A DNA stretch of 64,000 nt from Brachypterus glaber (taxonomy: Eukaryota; Arthropoda; Insecta; Coleoptera; Kateretidae), in contig OY294049.1 in NCBI GenBank assembly GCA_958510825.1, forward strand, positions 28,824,620 through 28,888,619, in the 5' to 3' direction. Position 1 is the first letter of the stretch, and each line of letters starts with the position of its first letter. The notes under the pieces were generated by a model, which worked only from the letters and a program-made list of their open reading frames with translations, searched no databases and was not told the origin of the DNA. Positions 20,811-32,058 of the stretch are shown piece by piece. The translations under genes and the position numbers were made by a program.

Positions 20811-22440
20811 ATAAAAAAAAACATAGTTTTATATAGCTTTCAAAATATAAAGTGTATATGTACTACTTACTTGTCAGGATTACGTGGAAGGTAATGCATT
20901 TTTTGTACCTCAAGCTCACTGTAACCACATATTAAAATAAATAACTTTTTATTAAACAACTGGAGTTTTTCAATTTAAACTTAAAACACAACTTATAAAC
21001 CACATCTGAAGAATGTCGAACATAAAATGCAATCATAATGAAACACAGGTTATCATATAGTACTTAACTAATCCTCTAATGCTTATTAAGGGATAGTTAG
21101 AATTGAAACAAATTAAAACTAATGTAAGAAATACGGGTTACAACAATGTCATGTCGGATTATAAACAAGGGCACGTGGTTAATCCGTTGTTGCCGACCTA
21201 ATTCTACCTGTTTTTTCTTCGGTTTTAATAACATTTTCTTTTAAAACAAGAAACTACAAACAGATTTAATATAAACTATAGAATGATTTAAACACATTTT
21301 ATTTGGATATTTGTATTTAAAATATATATTTTTTATTTTTCATCAAAAGAAATAAAATATTTCTAGTGAAATAAATTCAATCGTGACAACGCTGTACATA
21401 AACGCAAAATTTTCTAGTAGCGACATCTAGGCGTGCCTTTACGTGAAAAGAGAGAGTGAGCGTTATTCATCGAAGAACAAGCTTAAAAAGGATAGAAAAT
21501 CGTGCTAAAACCGAACCAAAATTCCTATCTAAATAAACATCTCGTTTATCTCTGCTAAGACCATAAAACTGACTGGAAGAAGAAGAAGAAAACAATGGAA
21601 TAAAAGCTATTTTATAAGCAAATTTTGTTTCTACAGGGATACAAAAGTGTTTTTAGCAATAGCTTTATCAATTCTCTTTTTTTTTCATCAAAACAGCATA
21701 AAAACAAAGTAAGAAAAATTATAAATTTTATATACTGTCTAAAACTGAGTGTTTTTAGGTACATTTAATAAGAAACAAATTATTTTGAGAGTATACGACA
21801 TTATTACATTGGTATTTGTGAATAATAGTTCATTTTACAGCTTGCACAGCTTTAGCCGAAAGATTTAGAAGTGAACCAAAAAAAATCATCAGGTAGGCCC
21901 AGATCAAACACATAATTCTCTTAGTAGAAGAACCGTAGTTTTTTTTTTTGGAAAATAAGCACCCATTATTCTAATTCATAATATACCTACAGGGTGTTCC
22001 ATTAAAAAAAAAAAGTTAAAATCATTTAGTAATTAGGATAATTAGACCCGATTAGACCATTAAATAGATTATAATTTGCCAAAACACTTTGTTCACAGAA
22101 GCGTGTATCCAGTGTAAGACTGGACTACCCAAGGCCCGTGAGATTTTTGACCCGTGAGGGGCCCCAAGTAAATAAAAAAGTGACGCTATTTTATTCATTT
22201 TTAGGGGAGGTAGGTGCTGAAGTGATGAAATCTGACACGTGGGGAGGGGGGTCAAAAGTTGTCAAAAATAATTTAACGTAATTTTTGAACAGCCCTTTAA
22301 GTATTTTATTTTTAAATTTGGGTTTGTGACAGTACACTGTGTTGAAAAAATAAAAAACCAACTTCGCCTAGGTGAAGATTTTAATAAATATACTGATTAC
22401 TTAGTCAAGTTGGTTTGTTATTATTTTCCTTTTCTTTTAG

Positions 22441-22536
22441 GTTGCTGCCAATAACACAATATTTAAATTTCATGTGACTGCGGATAACTGGAAGAAGGCT
22501 CTACAATATGTTATCGAAGAAGAAAATAAAATGTGA
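22441..22536 (+). pseudogene. Relic DDE-transposase C-terminal exon, left arm
   Basis: A pyrimidine-rich tract ending TTTTCTTTTAG (splice-acceptor-like) is followed by an open frame: VAANNTIFKF, then HVTADNWKKALQYVIEEENK and M, then stop. The pattern NNTxFKF...VTxxNWKKxLQxVxxEExKM resembles the C-terminus of DDE transposases of the Tc1/mariner-IS630 group. That match is from general family knowledge and no search was run. Relative to the right-arm copy, 12 codons (PDLKSLYERELN) are missing in frame. No catalytic domain lies nearby. Confidence 0.5.
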
Positions 22537-22681
22537 AGTTGCTGAAATAATTATCAGCTGTGAAGAATTTGGTAATACAAGTGAATAGGTCATCAGATAA
22601 AAAATGAGACAGCAATGAATATGGACTTTTTGTGTTAAAAAAAAACAAAACTGTTTTTTATTTTATTTGATTTAGGTATGT

Positions 22682-22801
22682 TACTGTTAAAATTTTACTA
22701 ACTGGCACCTGTGAGCTGAGGCAAATATTGTTTGTGTTGTATAGCCGACCTTGTATTCCAAACATTCCACCAAGGTGCTAGTTAGTAAAATTTTAACAGT
22801 A
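22682..22801. repeat. Hairpin MITE, left arm
   Basis: Ends are TACTGTTAAAATTTTACTAA + CTGGCACCT and a near-exact inverse at about 22773-22801, around a ~60-bp loop. The same element is in the right arm at about 26281-26400, so it predates the arm duplication. Confidence 0.8.
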
Positions 22802-23401
22802 GTTTATTGTATGGATCCCACTTTAGTACATTAGTAAGAAATTGTGTAAATATCTTATTTTACCAATGTGTTCTATATGTAATAAGTATAGTGTCATTGT
22901 AAAATGTTAAATGTTGGACACAGGATATCCCCTCACAAAAATGTATTTGTTTTTTGGGATTTAAATAAACAATATTTTAATTTTTGATTTTTTTTTATTT
23001 TTAAAGTACACACCTTAAGTCATACATTAAAATGTATTTGGTTTTGAACTGAAAGTCCCCAAACATCAGGGACAGCGTCGGACTGGACAGGTGAGAGAGT
23101 GAGAAAAATTTCACCCCCATTTTTGGGCCCCCCCGCCGGGTGCCGACTTTTTTTTGTATTTATCAACATTTCTGGCTGGGGTTTCTTTTTTTTAGTCATC
23201 AAAATTTCTATCAGGGTTAAAGCTTTTTTTTTGAGAAATAAGAACTTTTTTTGTTTTTTTTTAGTCTACAAAATTTCTGCTAGGGATAAAGCCTATTCTC
23301 ACTACCCTAGGTATGTTGACATTACTTAATCAAAAAGCCGACAGTAATGGAAAGTACTATATCGAGCACACTTAGTGATACATTAAATCAATACCCTATT
23401 A

Positions 23402-24273
23402 CCCAGTCCGCACATATATGGATGCAACATGGTAAAGAAAGATTTTTTAGGTAACATGTGCCATATTACATGAGACATAACATACATATGTATGCTACAT
23501 AACATGCCCTATAACAGAAAGATTTTTTACGTTACATGTGCCATATTACATAAGATGTAACATACATATGTATGATACATAACATGCAATATTGCATGTT
23601 ATGTATCATATATATGGTACGAGAACATACACGATACATAAAATGTTATGAATTCAATACTAAATATGGCGTCTATATTATTTTAATTTTTATAGGTTAG
23701 AATCACTAATATTCTTAAAATTGTTGTTAATAATAAAAGTTTTACCCTTAAGTAGTAGAAACGCATGTATTTTTAGACAACTAAACCGATTTTAGATAAT
23801 TTTAGACAAAAAATTAAAATATATATATTTTTTTAAAATGATTATTTGCTATTTTTTCTCTAAAAATTGGCTTTTTATGTGGCCCATGATTTTTAAGCCT
23901 GGTAGAAAGTTTGCTTTCACAGTAAAAATGCACATCGTATAAGAATTTTGCCTGATGGATGCTACATATAAAGATATATATATATATATATAGTTTAATT
24001 ATTAGGTTTATCAAAAAGACGTAAAAATGTTCACCATGTCTAAATCTATGATGCACTCCATAACAAGTAAAATTCGGAAACGCCTACTTTTATTGTTATG
24101 TACCTAGTATGTATCTGATATGTAGCATGTTATGTAGCTGATACATAACTTGAGGCGGAATTGTTAAAGTCCAAGGACTATACATGGACTATAAAAATTA
24201 CATGTCTGCAACATCACATAGAACAGTGGTTATGTACCTGCTATGTTCCTGCCATGTATTTGTGTTGACTGGG
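23402..24273. mobile_element. MITE with CCCAGTC inverted ends and TA target
   Basis: Starts CCCAGTCCGCACATATATGG after TA and ends CATGTATTTGTGTTGACTGGG before TA. The ends are inverted (CCCAGTC). 872 bp, with internal repeats of GAAAGATTTTTTA...TAACATACATATGTATG (two ~75-bp copies) and no coding capacity. It fits a Tc1/mariner-superfamily MITE. Confidence 0.7.
23571..23610. repeat. 40-bp perfect palindrome
   Basis: TATGATACATAACATGCAAT is followed directly by its exact reverse complement with no spacer. It lies inside the MITE at 23402-24273. Confidence 0.95.
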
Positions 24274-25390
24274 TAGGGTCTTCTTCGATTTTTGATTTTA
24301 ATTATTTTTAAAAACTAGAAGTTCTAATTATAATATATATATGCTATTTATTTATTTTTTAGTCTACTTAAACAGGAGAAAAAAAATTATAAAATTTGAA
24401 TTATTTTTTCCCGCTCCACTGAAAACGTAACAGAGAGAGTTTGCGCAGTTCAAATCAGTTTTGATTTTGTATGTTGTTTCAGTCCATGGATAACCTGGTG
24501 GAAAATAATGTTAGGTGTCCAACGTTAGTCAACTAACGTTAGATAGAAATCGGGACATTTATAGATCAAATACTCGTTAGAATGAAACGTTATATTTCTA
24601 CTAGGGCACCCCCTAAAATTTAATGGTTTTCAATTCGATTAAAGCAATTTATTTTAGTTTATATTTCTTAACTAAGGCTACAAAATGGCGTACAAAATAT
24701 TTTTTTTGCAGTTCCGGTTTCGCCGGAAACTAAGGCAATTTTATTTTTCATGACACCTCCTCTATATTCAGGGACGATCCGAATTTTTTTTTAGGGCAGT
24801 CGGCAAAGTTTTATAGGTCAGGACCTGTTTTTACTCATCAAAATTTCTATCAGGGGTAAAGAAGCTTTTTTTGGAGGTGAAAAACAAAAAATTTGAGTCG
24901 GCAAATTTTAGACGAGTTGGCCTTTTTTTAGCCCTTACAAAAGCGCACCAAAAAGGTAATAGCGTTCAAACGGGTTGCCATTTGAAAAAATTAAGTTATG
25001 AAGGAAAAACCGTTTTAAAAATTTAAAGTACAAAAACATTAGCAAATTTTGGTTTTTACATAAAATTTGTATTTTTCCCACATTTAGCAAATAAATTGAA
25101 TTTTATTTATAAAAATAATCTCGTATGTTATTAAAAAATAATAACAAAAAAAAACGTACTAAAAAACTAGGGTGTTTTTTTAAATGATTTTTTTTTTTGT
25201 GTAGGTAAATTAGTTTTCTAGATACAAAAATGCATAAATACACATGGGGGTCATTAAAAAAAATATGCCGTTTTGTAGCCATTGTTGAGAAACATAAGCT
25301 ATAAAAAATTGCTGTGATAGGATTGAAAACCACGTGTTCATGGACTGAAACTCACCCGGGATAGTTTTACTGATACCTGGGGTGGTGGCG
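24274..25390. other. AT-rich loop sequence, no gene
   Basis: Contains TTCCGGTTTCGCCGGAA at about 24713 (a motif also seen in the MITEs at 40.6 and 43.4 kb) and hAT-MITE-like fragments near 24770-24935. No supported frame. Confidence 0.4.
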
Positions 25391-25529
25391 CAGGGGCGGA
25401 TTTAGGGGTGGGGGCATGCCTCCCCCAGCGAGATATATTAGCATAGAAATACCTTGAAAATTATATTTTTGGTGAATGCGCATTTTTTTCTTATGGATGC
25501 CCCCTTAAAATTAAATAAATCCGCCCCTG
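25391..25529. mobile_element. hAT MITE with 8-bp target duplication
   Basis: Ends are CAGGGGCGGATTTA and TAAATCCGCCCCTG, exact inverted repeats. Flanks TGGTGGCG (25383-25390) and TGGTAGCG (25530-25537) are an 8-bp duplication with one mismatch. 139 bp, non-coding. Confidence 0.9.
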
Positions 25530-25977
25530 TGGTAGCGATGCCTTTATTATAGGCTTCAACACCCCTTCTCTTTCACCCTTTTCTGGTATATTTTTTCATT
25601 TTGGCGAATGCGCCAACAAATTTTGATAATGTTTTGTATTGTACATATATGAATCTTATGACAAATTTATTGAATAAATCTTTTTAATGTAATATTTGTT
25701 TTTTTTTTTCTATAAATCCCTATAGTTAAAAACTTCCATTGAGCATTCGGAAAAATTTCGAATGCTGAATTAAAAAATATTTGCAAAAAAAAAATTGAAA
25801 TAGTAGGTATTTCAAATTTCCCGCTAAAGGTTCTGGATGTGAACACTAGTGTCGCTAGTCGTTTTCCCGCCAATTTGTGTTGCTGCATTTATGAATGGGT
25901 TGGAGTCACATAGGTAGAGAATACCTATGTGGTTGCAACCAACACAAGAGAACTCCATGGAGTTCTCTGGTTTAGGT
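25530..25977. other. Loop sequence with small palindromes
   Basis: CACATAGGTA/TACCTATGTG is a 10-bp stem around GAGAA at about 25908-25932. AGAGAACTCCATGGAGTTCT + CT at 25947-25968 is a perfect 22-bp palindrome. No gene. Confidence 0.7.
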
Positions 25978-27545
25978 TGAAATTTTTCTCACTCTCTCAC
26001 CTATCCAGTCCGACGCTGTCCCTGATGTTTGGGGACTTTCAGTTCAAAACTCATTACATTTTAATGCATGACTTAAGGTGTGTACTTTAAAAATAAAAAA
26101 AATCAAAAATTCAAATATTGTTTATTTAAATCCCAAAAAACAAATACATTTTTGTGAGGGGATATCCCGTATCCAAAATTTAACATTTTACAATGACACT
26201 ATACTTATTACATATAAAACACATTGGTAAAATAAGATATTTCTTACTAATGTACTAATGTGGGATACATACAATAAACTAATGATAAAATTTTACTAAC
26301 TGGCACCTTGCTGGAATGCTTGGAATGCAAGGTCGGTTATACAACACACACAATATTTGCCTCAGCTCACAGATGACAGTTAGTAAAATTTTAACAGTAA
26401 CATACCTAAATCAAATAAAATAAAAAAGAGTTTTGTTTTTTTTTTAACACAAAAAGTCCATATTCATTGCTGTCTCATTTTTTATCTGATGACCTATTCA
26501 CTTGTATTACCAAATTCTTCACAGCTGATAATTATTTCAGCAACTTCACATTTTATTTTCTTCTTCAATAACCTATTGTAGAGCCTTCTTCCAGTTATCC
26601 GTAGTCACATGATTAAGTTCTCTTTCATATAAAGACTTTAGGTCAGGAAATTTAAATATTGTGTTATTGGCAGCAACCTAAAACAAAAATAAAATAATAA
26701 AAAACCAACTTGACTAAGTAATCAGTATATTTATTAAAATCTTCACCTAGGCGAAGTTGGTTTTTTATTTTTTCAACACAGTGTACTGTCACAAACCCAA
26801 ATTTAAAAATAAAATACTTAAAGCGCTGTTCAAAAATTACGTTGACAACTTTTGACCCCCTCCCCACGTGTCAGATTTCATCACTTCAGTACCTACCTCC
26901 CCTAAAAATGAATAAAATAGCGTTACTTTTTTATTTACTTGGGGCCCCTCACGGGTCAAAAAATCTTACACTGGATACACGCTTCTGTGAACAAAGTGTT
27001 TTGGCAAATTATAATCTATTTAATGGTCTAATCGGGTCTAATTATCCTAATTACTAAATGATTTTAACTTTGTTTTTTTAATGGAACACCCTGTAGGTAT
27101 ATTATGAATTAGAATAATGGATGCTTATTTTCCAGAAAAAAAACACTACGGTTCTTCTACTAAGAGAATTATGTGTTTGATCTGATGATTTTTTTTGGTT
27201 CACTTCTAAATCTTTCGGCTAAAGCTGTGCAAGCTGTAAAATGAACCATTATTCACAAATACCAATGTAATAATGTCGTATACTCTCAAAATAATTTGTT
27301 TCTTATTAAATGTACCTAAAAACACTCAGTTTTAGACAGTATTTAAAATTTATAATTTTTCTTAGTTTGTTTTTATGCTGTTTTGATGAAAAAAAAAAGA
27401 GAATTGATAAAACTATTGCTAAAAACACTTTTGTATCCCTGTAGAAACAAAATTTGCTTATAAAATGGCTTTTATTCCAATAATTTAGAGGAATAAACCA
27501 TTGTCTTGTTCTTCTTCTTCTTCTTCTTCTTCCAGTCAGTTTTAT
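25978..27545 (-). repeat. Low-copy arm segment 5, right arm
   Basis: Reverse complement of 21563-23113 with the indels listed there. It retains the full-length relic exon (26551-26677), the hairpin MITE (about 26281-26400) and an ACACCCTGTAGG end near 27088. Confidence 0.8.
26551..26677 (-). pseudogene. Relic DDE-transposase C-terminal exon, right arm
   Basis: On the minus strand, after a CTAAAAC-complement acceptor (TTTTAG), it reads VAANNTIFKF, PDLKSLYERELN, HVTTDNWKKALQ, stop (TAG), VIEEENKM. It has the 12 codons missing from the left-arm copy but carries an in-frame TAG where the left copy has Tyr. The two copies were inactivated by different lesions. Family call as for 22441-22536. Confidence 0.5.
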
Positions 27546-27554
27546 GGTCTTAGC
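27546..27554. other. Empty insertion site in the right arm
   Basis: Single GGTCTTAGC (reverse complement of GCTAAGACC). It is the undisrupted equivalent of the duplicated target flanking 19303-21553. Confidence 0.85.
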
Positions 27555-28321
27555 TACTAAGGCTATCCGACCAACCAATCTCAAATTCCAATTTCTAATT
27601 AAAACATAGGATCTGCTATTATGCAGGTCTGGGATGTCCCATTCATATGTTTTGTCTTTTTACTTCTAACCTATGTAGGTTGTATTATAATCGTTTAAAA
27701 AATCTCTCTCAACATAACCTCAAATAAAAAACGTGGACAATAAAAATCAAATCACCAAGCTCAAATTCCAATTAAAATCAATACATAACATCTATACTTC
27801 CATAACAAACATATTTTAAAATTCACTACGGTTGTGTAAATTGGGCCTAGTCATTTCGCTTACGACGCATGCGTATCTTACGTAGCTATGGTAATTTCGA
27901 GATTGTTTACAAGCGGGAAGCTTAAAAATAACTATACCTTAAATGTACTATAAACAGAAAAAAACGATTTACCGCTAAAGTACAAAAAAGTGTCCGACAC
28001 TTACCTAAGGGGGATACCTAGACACAAAACTACTACTTCTACTATTCTTAATTTTATAGATTCCATAAAAAAAATTATTTGTCGACATATTAATGTCAAA
28101 AATATTATTAATAAAATACGATTTTAACTCCTTGATAGTAAGAGAAAAGTAATGCACTAATCGTTTAGTTTGGACTTTTATTTCCTTCTTTTTTAACTCG
28201 TTAATTAACATACCTGTTAACCGGCGTTACCACAAGAAAATTGACTATAATTTCGACCGGTACGTTTGGCGCGAAATTTAAATCTTAAGATAGTCGATTT
28301 TCCCGTCTGCTACTATTTGGA
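27555..28321 (-). repeat. Low-copy arm segment 4, right arm
   Basis: Reverse complement of 18438-19302 without the 91-bp left-arm block. The 68-codon minus-strand frame at 28005-28211 matches the left arm and is not supported as a gene. Confidence 0.8.
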
Positions 28322-31300
28322 CACCTGTAAAAAAATGTGCAAAGCCGGCCTTTACAAACTAATCATACTGTTATGTCCACAAGACACGTGTCTATCATTT
28401 CTAGAACATTTTGGACATTAGCCGACTTTCTGGGATCTAGAAAATCGATTTTAAATAAAATAAACGCTATTTTCTATGTTTTCGACGCCTGTAAAAAAAT
28501 GTGCAAAGCCGGCCTTTACAAACTAATCATACTGTTATGTCCACAAGACACGTGTCTATCATTTCTAGAACATTTTGGACATTGGTCGACTTTCTGGGAT
28601 CTAGAAAATCGATTTTAAATAAAATAAACGCGATTTTCTAGGGTTTCGACGCCTGTAAAAAAATGTGCAAAGCCGGCCTTTACAAACTAATCATACTGTT
28701 ATGTCCACAAGACACGTGTCTATTATTTCTAGAACATTTTGGACATTGGTAGACTTTCTGGGATCTAGAAAATCGATTTTAAATAAAATAAACGCGATTT
28801 TCTAGGTTTTCGACGCCTGTAAAAAAATGTGCAAAGCCGGCCTTTACAAACTAATCATACTGTTATGTCCACAAGACACGTGTCTATCATTTTTAGAACA
28901 TTTGAGACATTGGCCGACTTTCTGGAATCTAGAAAATCGATTTTAATTAAAATAAACGCTATTTTCTATGTTTTCGACGCCTGTAAAAAAATGTGCAAAG
29001 CCGGCCTTTTCAAACTAATCATACTGTTATGTCCACAAGACACGTGTCTATTATTGCTAGAACATTTTGGACATTGGTCGACTTTCTGGGATCTAGAAAA
29101 TCGATTTTAAATAAAATAAACGCGATTTTCTAGGTTTTCGACGCCTGTAAAAAAATGTGCAAAGCCGGCCTTTACAAACTAATCATACTGTTATGTCCAC
29201 AAGACACGTGTCTATTATTTCTAGAACATTTTGGACATTGGTCGACTTTCTGGGATCTAGAAAATCGATTTTAAATAAAATAAACGCGATTTTCTAGGTT
29301 TTCGACGCCTGTAAAAAAATGTGCAAAGCCGGCCTTTACAAACTAATAATACTGTTATCTCCACAAGACACGTGTCTATCATTTCTAGAACATTTTGGAC
29401 ATTGGTCGACTTTCTGGGATCTAGAAAATCGATTTTAAATAAAATAAACGCGATTTTCTAGGTTTTCGACGCCTGTAAAAAAAATGTGCAAAGCCGGCCT
29501 TTACAAACTAATCATACTGTTATGTCCACAAGACACGTGTCTATCATTTTTAGAACATTTTGGACATTGGTCGACTTTCTGGGATCTAGAAAATCGATTT
29601 TAAATAAAATAAACGCGATTTTCTACGGTTTCGACGCCTGTAAAAAAATGTGCAAAGCCGGCCTTTACAAACTAATCATACTGTTATGTCCACAAGACAC
29701 GTGTCTATTATTTCTAGAACATTTTGGACACTGGTCGACTTTCTGGGATCTAGAAAATCGATTTTAAATAAAATAAACGCGATTTTCTAGGTTTTCGACG
29801 CCTGTAAAAAAATGTGCAAAGCCGGCCTTTACAAACTAATCATACTGTTATGTCCACAAGACACGTGTCTATCATTTATAAAACATTTTGGACACTGGTC
29901 GACTTTCTGGGATCTAGAAAATCGATTTTAAATAAAATAAACGCGATTTTCTAGGTTTTCGACGCCTGTAAAAAAATGTGCAAAGCCGGCCTTTACAAAC
30001 TAATCATACTGTTATGTCCACAAGACATGTGTCTATTATTTCTAGAACATTTTGGACATTGGTCGACTTTCTGGGATCTAGAAAATCGATTTTAAATAAA
30101 ATAAACGCTATTTTTTATGTTTTCGACGCCTGTAAAAAAATGTGCAAAGCCGGCCTTTACAAACTAATCATACTGTTATGTCCACAAGACACGTGTCTAT
30201 CATTTCTAAAACATTTTGGACATTGGTCGACTTTCTGGGATCTAGAAAATCGATTTTAAATAAAATAAACGCGATTTTCTAGGTTTTCGACGCCTGTAAA
30301 AAAATGTGCAAAGCCGGCCTTTACAAACTAATAATACTGTTATCTCCACAAGACACGTGTCTATCATTTCTAGAACATTTTGGACATTGGTCGACTTTCT
30401 GGGATCTAGAAAATCGATTTTAAATAAAATAAACGCGATTTTCTAGGTTTTCGACGCCTGTAAAAAAATGTGCAAAGCCGGCCTTTACAAACTAATCATA
30501 CTGTTATGTCCACAAGACACGTGTCTATCATTTTTAGAACATTTTGGACATTGGTCGACTTTCTGGGATCTAGAAAATCGATTTTAAATAAAATAAACGC
30601 GATTTTCTAGGGTTTCGACGCCTGTAAAAAAATGTGCAAAGCCGGCCTTTACAAACTAATCATACTGTTATGTCCACAAGACACGTGTCTATTATTTCTA
30701 GAACATTTTGGACATTGGTCGACTTTCTGGGATCTAGAAAATCGATTTTAAATAAAATAAACGCGATTTTCTAGGTTTTCGACGCCTGTAAAAAAATGTG
30801 CAAAGCCGGCCTTTACAAACTAATCATACTGTTATGTCCACAAGACACGTGTCTATCATTTTTAGAACATTTTGGACATTGGTCGACTTTCTGGGATCTA
30901 GAAAATCGATTTTAAATAAAATAAACGCGATTTTCTAGGGTTTCGACGCCTGTAAAAAAATGTGCAAAGCCGGCCTTTACAAACTAATCATACTGTTATG
31001 TCCACAAGACACGTGTCTATTATTTCTAGAACATTTTGGACATTGGTCGACTTTCTGGGATCTAGAAAATCGATTTTAAATAAAATAAACGCGATTTTCT
31101 AGGTTTTCGACGCCTGTAAAAAAATGTGCAAAGCCGGCCTTTACAAACTAATCATACTGTTATGTCCACAAGACACGTGTCTATTATTTCTAGAACATTT
31201 TGGACATTGGTCGACTTTCTGGGATCTAGAAAATTGATTTTAAATAAAATAAACGCGATTTTCTAGGTTTTCGACGCCTGTAAAAAAATGTGCAAAGCCG

Positions 31301-32058
31301 GCCTTTACAAACTAATCATACTGTTATGTCCACAAGACATGTGTCTATTATTTCTGGAACATTTTGGACATTGGTCGACTTTCTGGGATCTAGAAAATCG
31401 ATTTTAAATAAAATAAACGCTATTTTTTATGTTTTCGACGCCTGTAAAAAAATGTGCAAAGCCGGCCTTTACAAACTAATCATACTGTTATGTCCACAAG
31501 ACACGTGTCTATCATTTTTAGAACATTTTGGACATTGGTCGACTTTCTGGGATCTAGAAAATCGATTTTAAATAAAATAAACGCGATTTTCTAGGGTTTC
31601 GACGCCTGTAAAAAAATGTGCAAAGCCGGCCTTTACAAACTAATCATACTGTTATGTCCACAAGACACGTGTCTATTATTTCTAGAACATTTTGGACATT
31701 GGTCGACTTTCTGGGATCTAGAAAATCGATTTTAAATAAAATAAACGCGATTTTCTAGGTTTTCGACGCCTGTAAAAAAATGTGCAAAGCCGGCCTTTAC
31801 AAACTAATCATACTGTTATGTCCACAAGACACGTGTCTATTATTTCTAGAACATTTTGGACATTGGTCGACTTTCTGGGATCTAGAAAATCGATTTTAAA
31901 TAAAATAAACGCGATTTTCTAGGTTTTCGACGCCTGTAAAAAAATGTGCAAAGCCGGCCTTTACAAACTAATCATACTGTTATGTCCACAAGACATGTGT
32001 CTATTATTTCTAGAACATTTTGGACATTGGTCGACTTTCTGGGATCTAGAAAATCGAT
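28322..32058 (-). repeat. Satellite B array, right arm (164-bp unit)
   Basis: Same monomer as the left array in reverse orientation, about 23 units against about 18 on the left. The mixture of AATAATAG/GAAACCC and AATGATAG/GAAAACC monomers is also seen. Five 93-codon ORFs (28337, 28829, 29486, 29978, 31290) are repeat translations. The junction to satellite A, ATCGATAGTTAGATCGTTAG, is the exact complement of the left-arm junction. Confidence 0.95.

Larger units (their letters stand above)
19303..21553. mobile_element. 2.25-kb insertion in the left arm with 9-bp target duplication
   Basis: GCTAAGACC occurs at 19294-19302 and again at 21554-21562. The right arm carries it once, uninterrupted, at 27546-27554 (reverse complement), which is the empty site. 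The element ends are imperfectly inverted: AGACTACAACGAGA at the start, and AGAGATAAACGAGA as the reverse complement of the end. A 9-bp duplication with weak terminal repeats fits a non-autonomous Mutator-like element, but no transposase is visible. The interior is AT-rich with hairpins and an embedded hAT-MITE-like fragment. Confidence 0.8.
21563..23113 (+). repeat. Low-copy arm segment 5, left arm
   Basis: Mirrored at 25978-27545. It contains ACAGGGTGTTCCATTAAAAA at about 21990, a relic transposase exon (22441-22536) and a hairpin MITE (22682-22801). Compared with the right arm it has a 36-bp deletion at about 22476, an extra 24-bp block near 22125 and lacks a ~21-bp block near 21590. Confidence 0.8.
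23114..25977. other. Central loop of the giant palindrome
   Basis: Not inverted with respect to itself. It holds a fragment at 23284-23395 that matches 42815-42910 in reverse orientation, a Tc1/mariner-type MITE (23402-24273), hAT-like fragments with CAGGGGTAAAG near 24850, and a complete hAT MITE (25391-25529). It ends with small perfect palindromes at 25900-25968. No gene is recognised. The loop edges CAGCGTCGGACTGG (23071) and CCAGTCCGACGCTG (26006-26019) look like hAT terminal repeats. Confidence 0.6.

Noticed and set aside
27306..27584. 92-codon ORF with an Arg run
   Set aside because: The Arg run is a TTC/GAA microsatellite on the minus strand. The left arm does not preserve the frame.
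28337..31571. Five plus-strand 93-codon ORFs (and one at 17808-18089 minus) with near-identical proteins
   Set aside because: They are translations of the 164-bp satellite B. The unit is not a multiple of three, each ORF spans about 1.7 units, and most units lack the frame. Similarity is due to the repeat.
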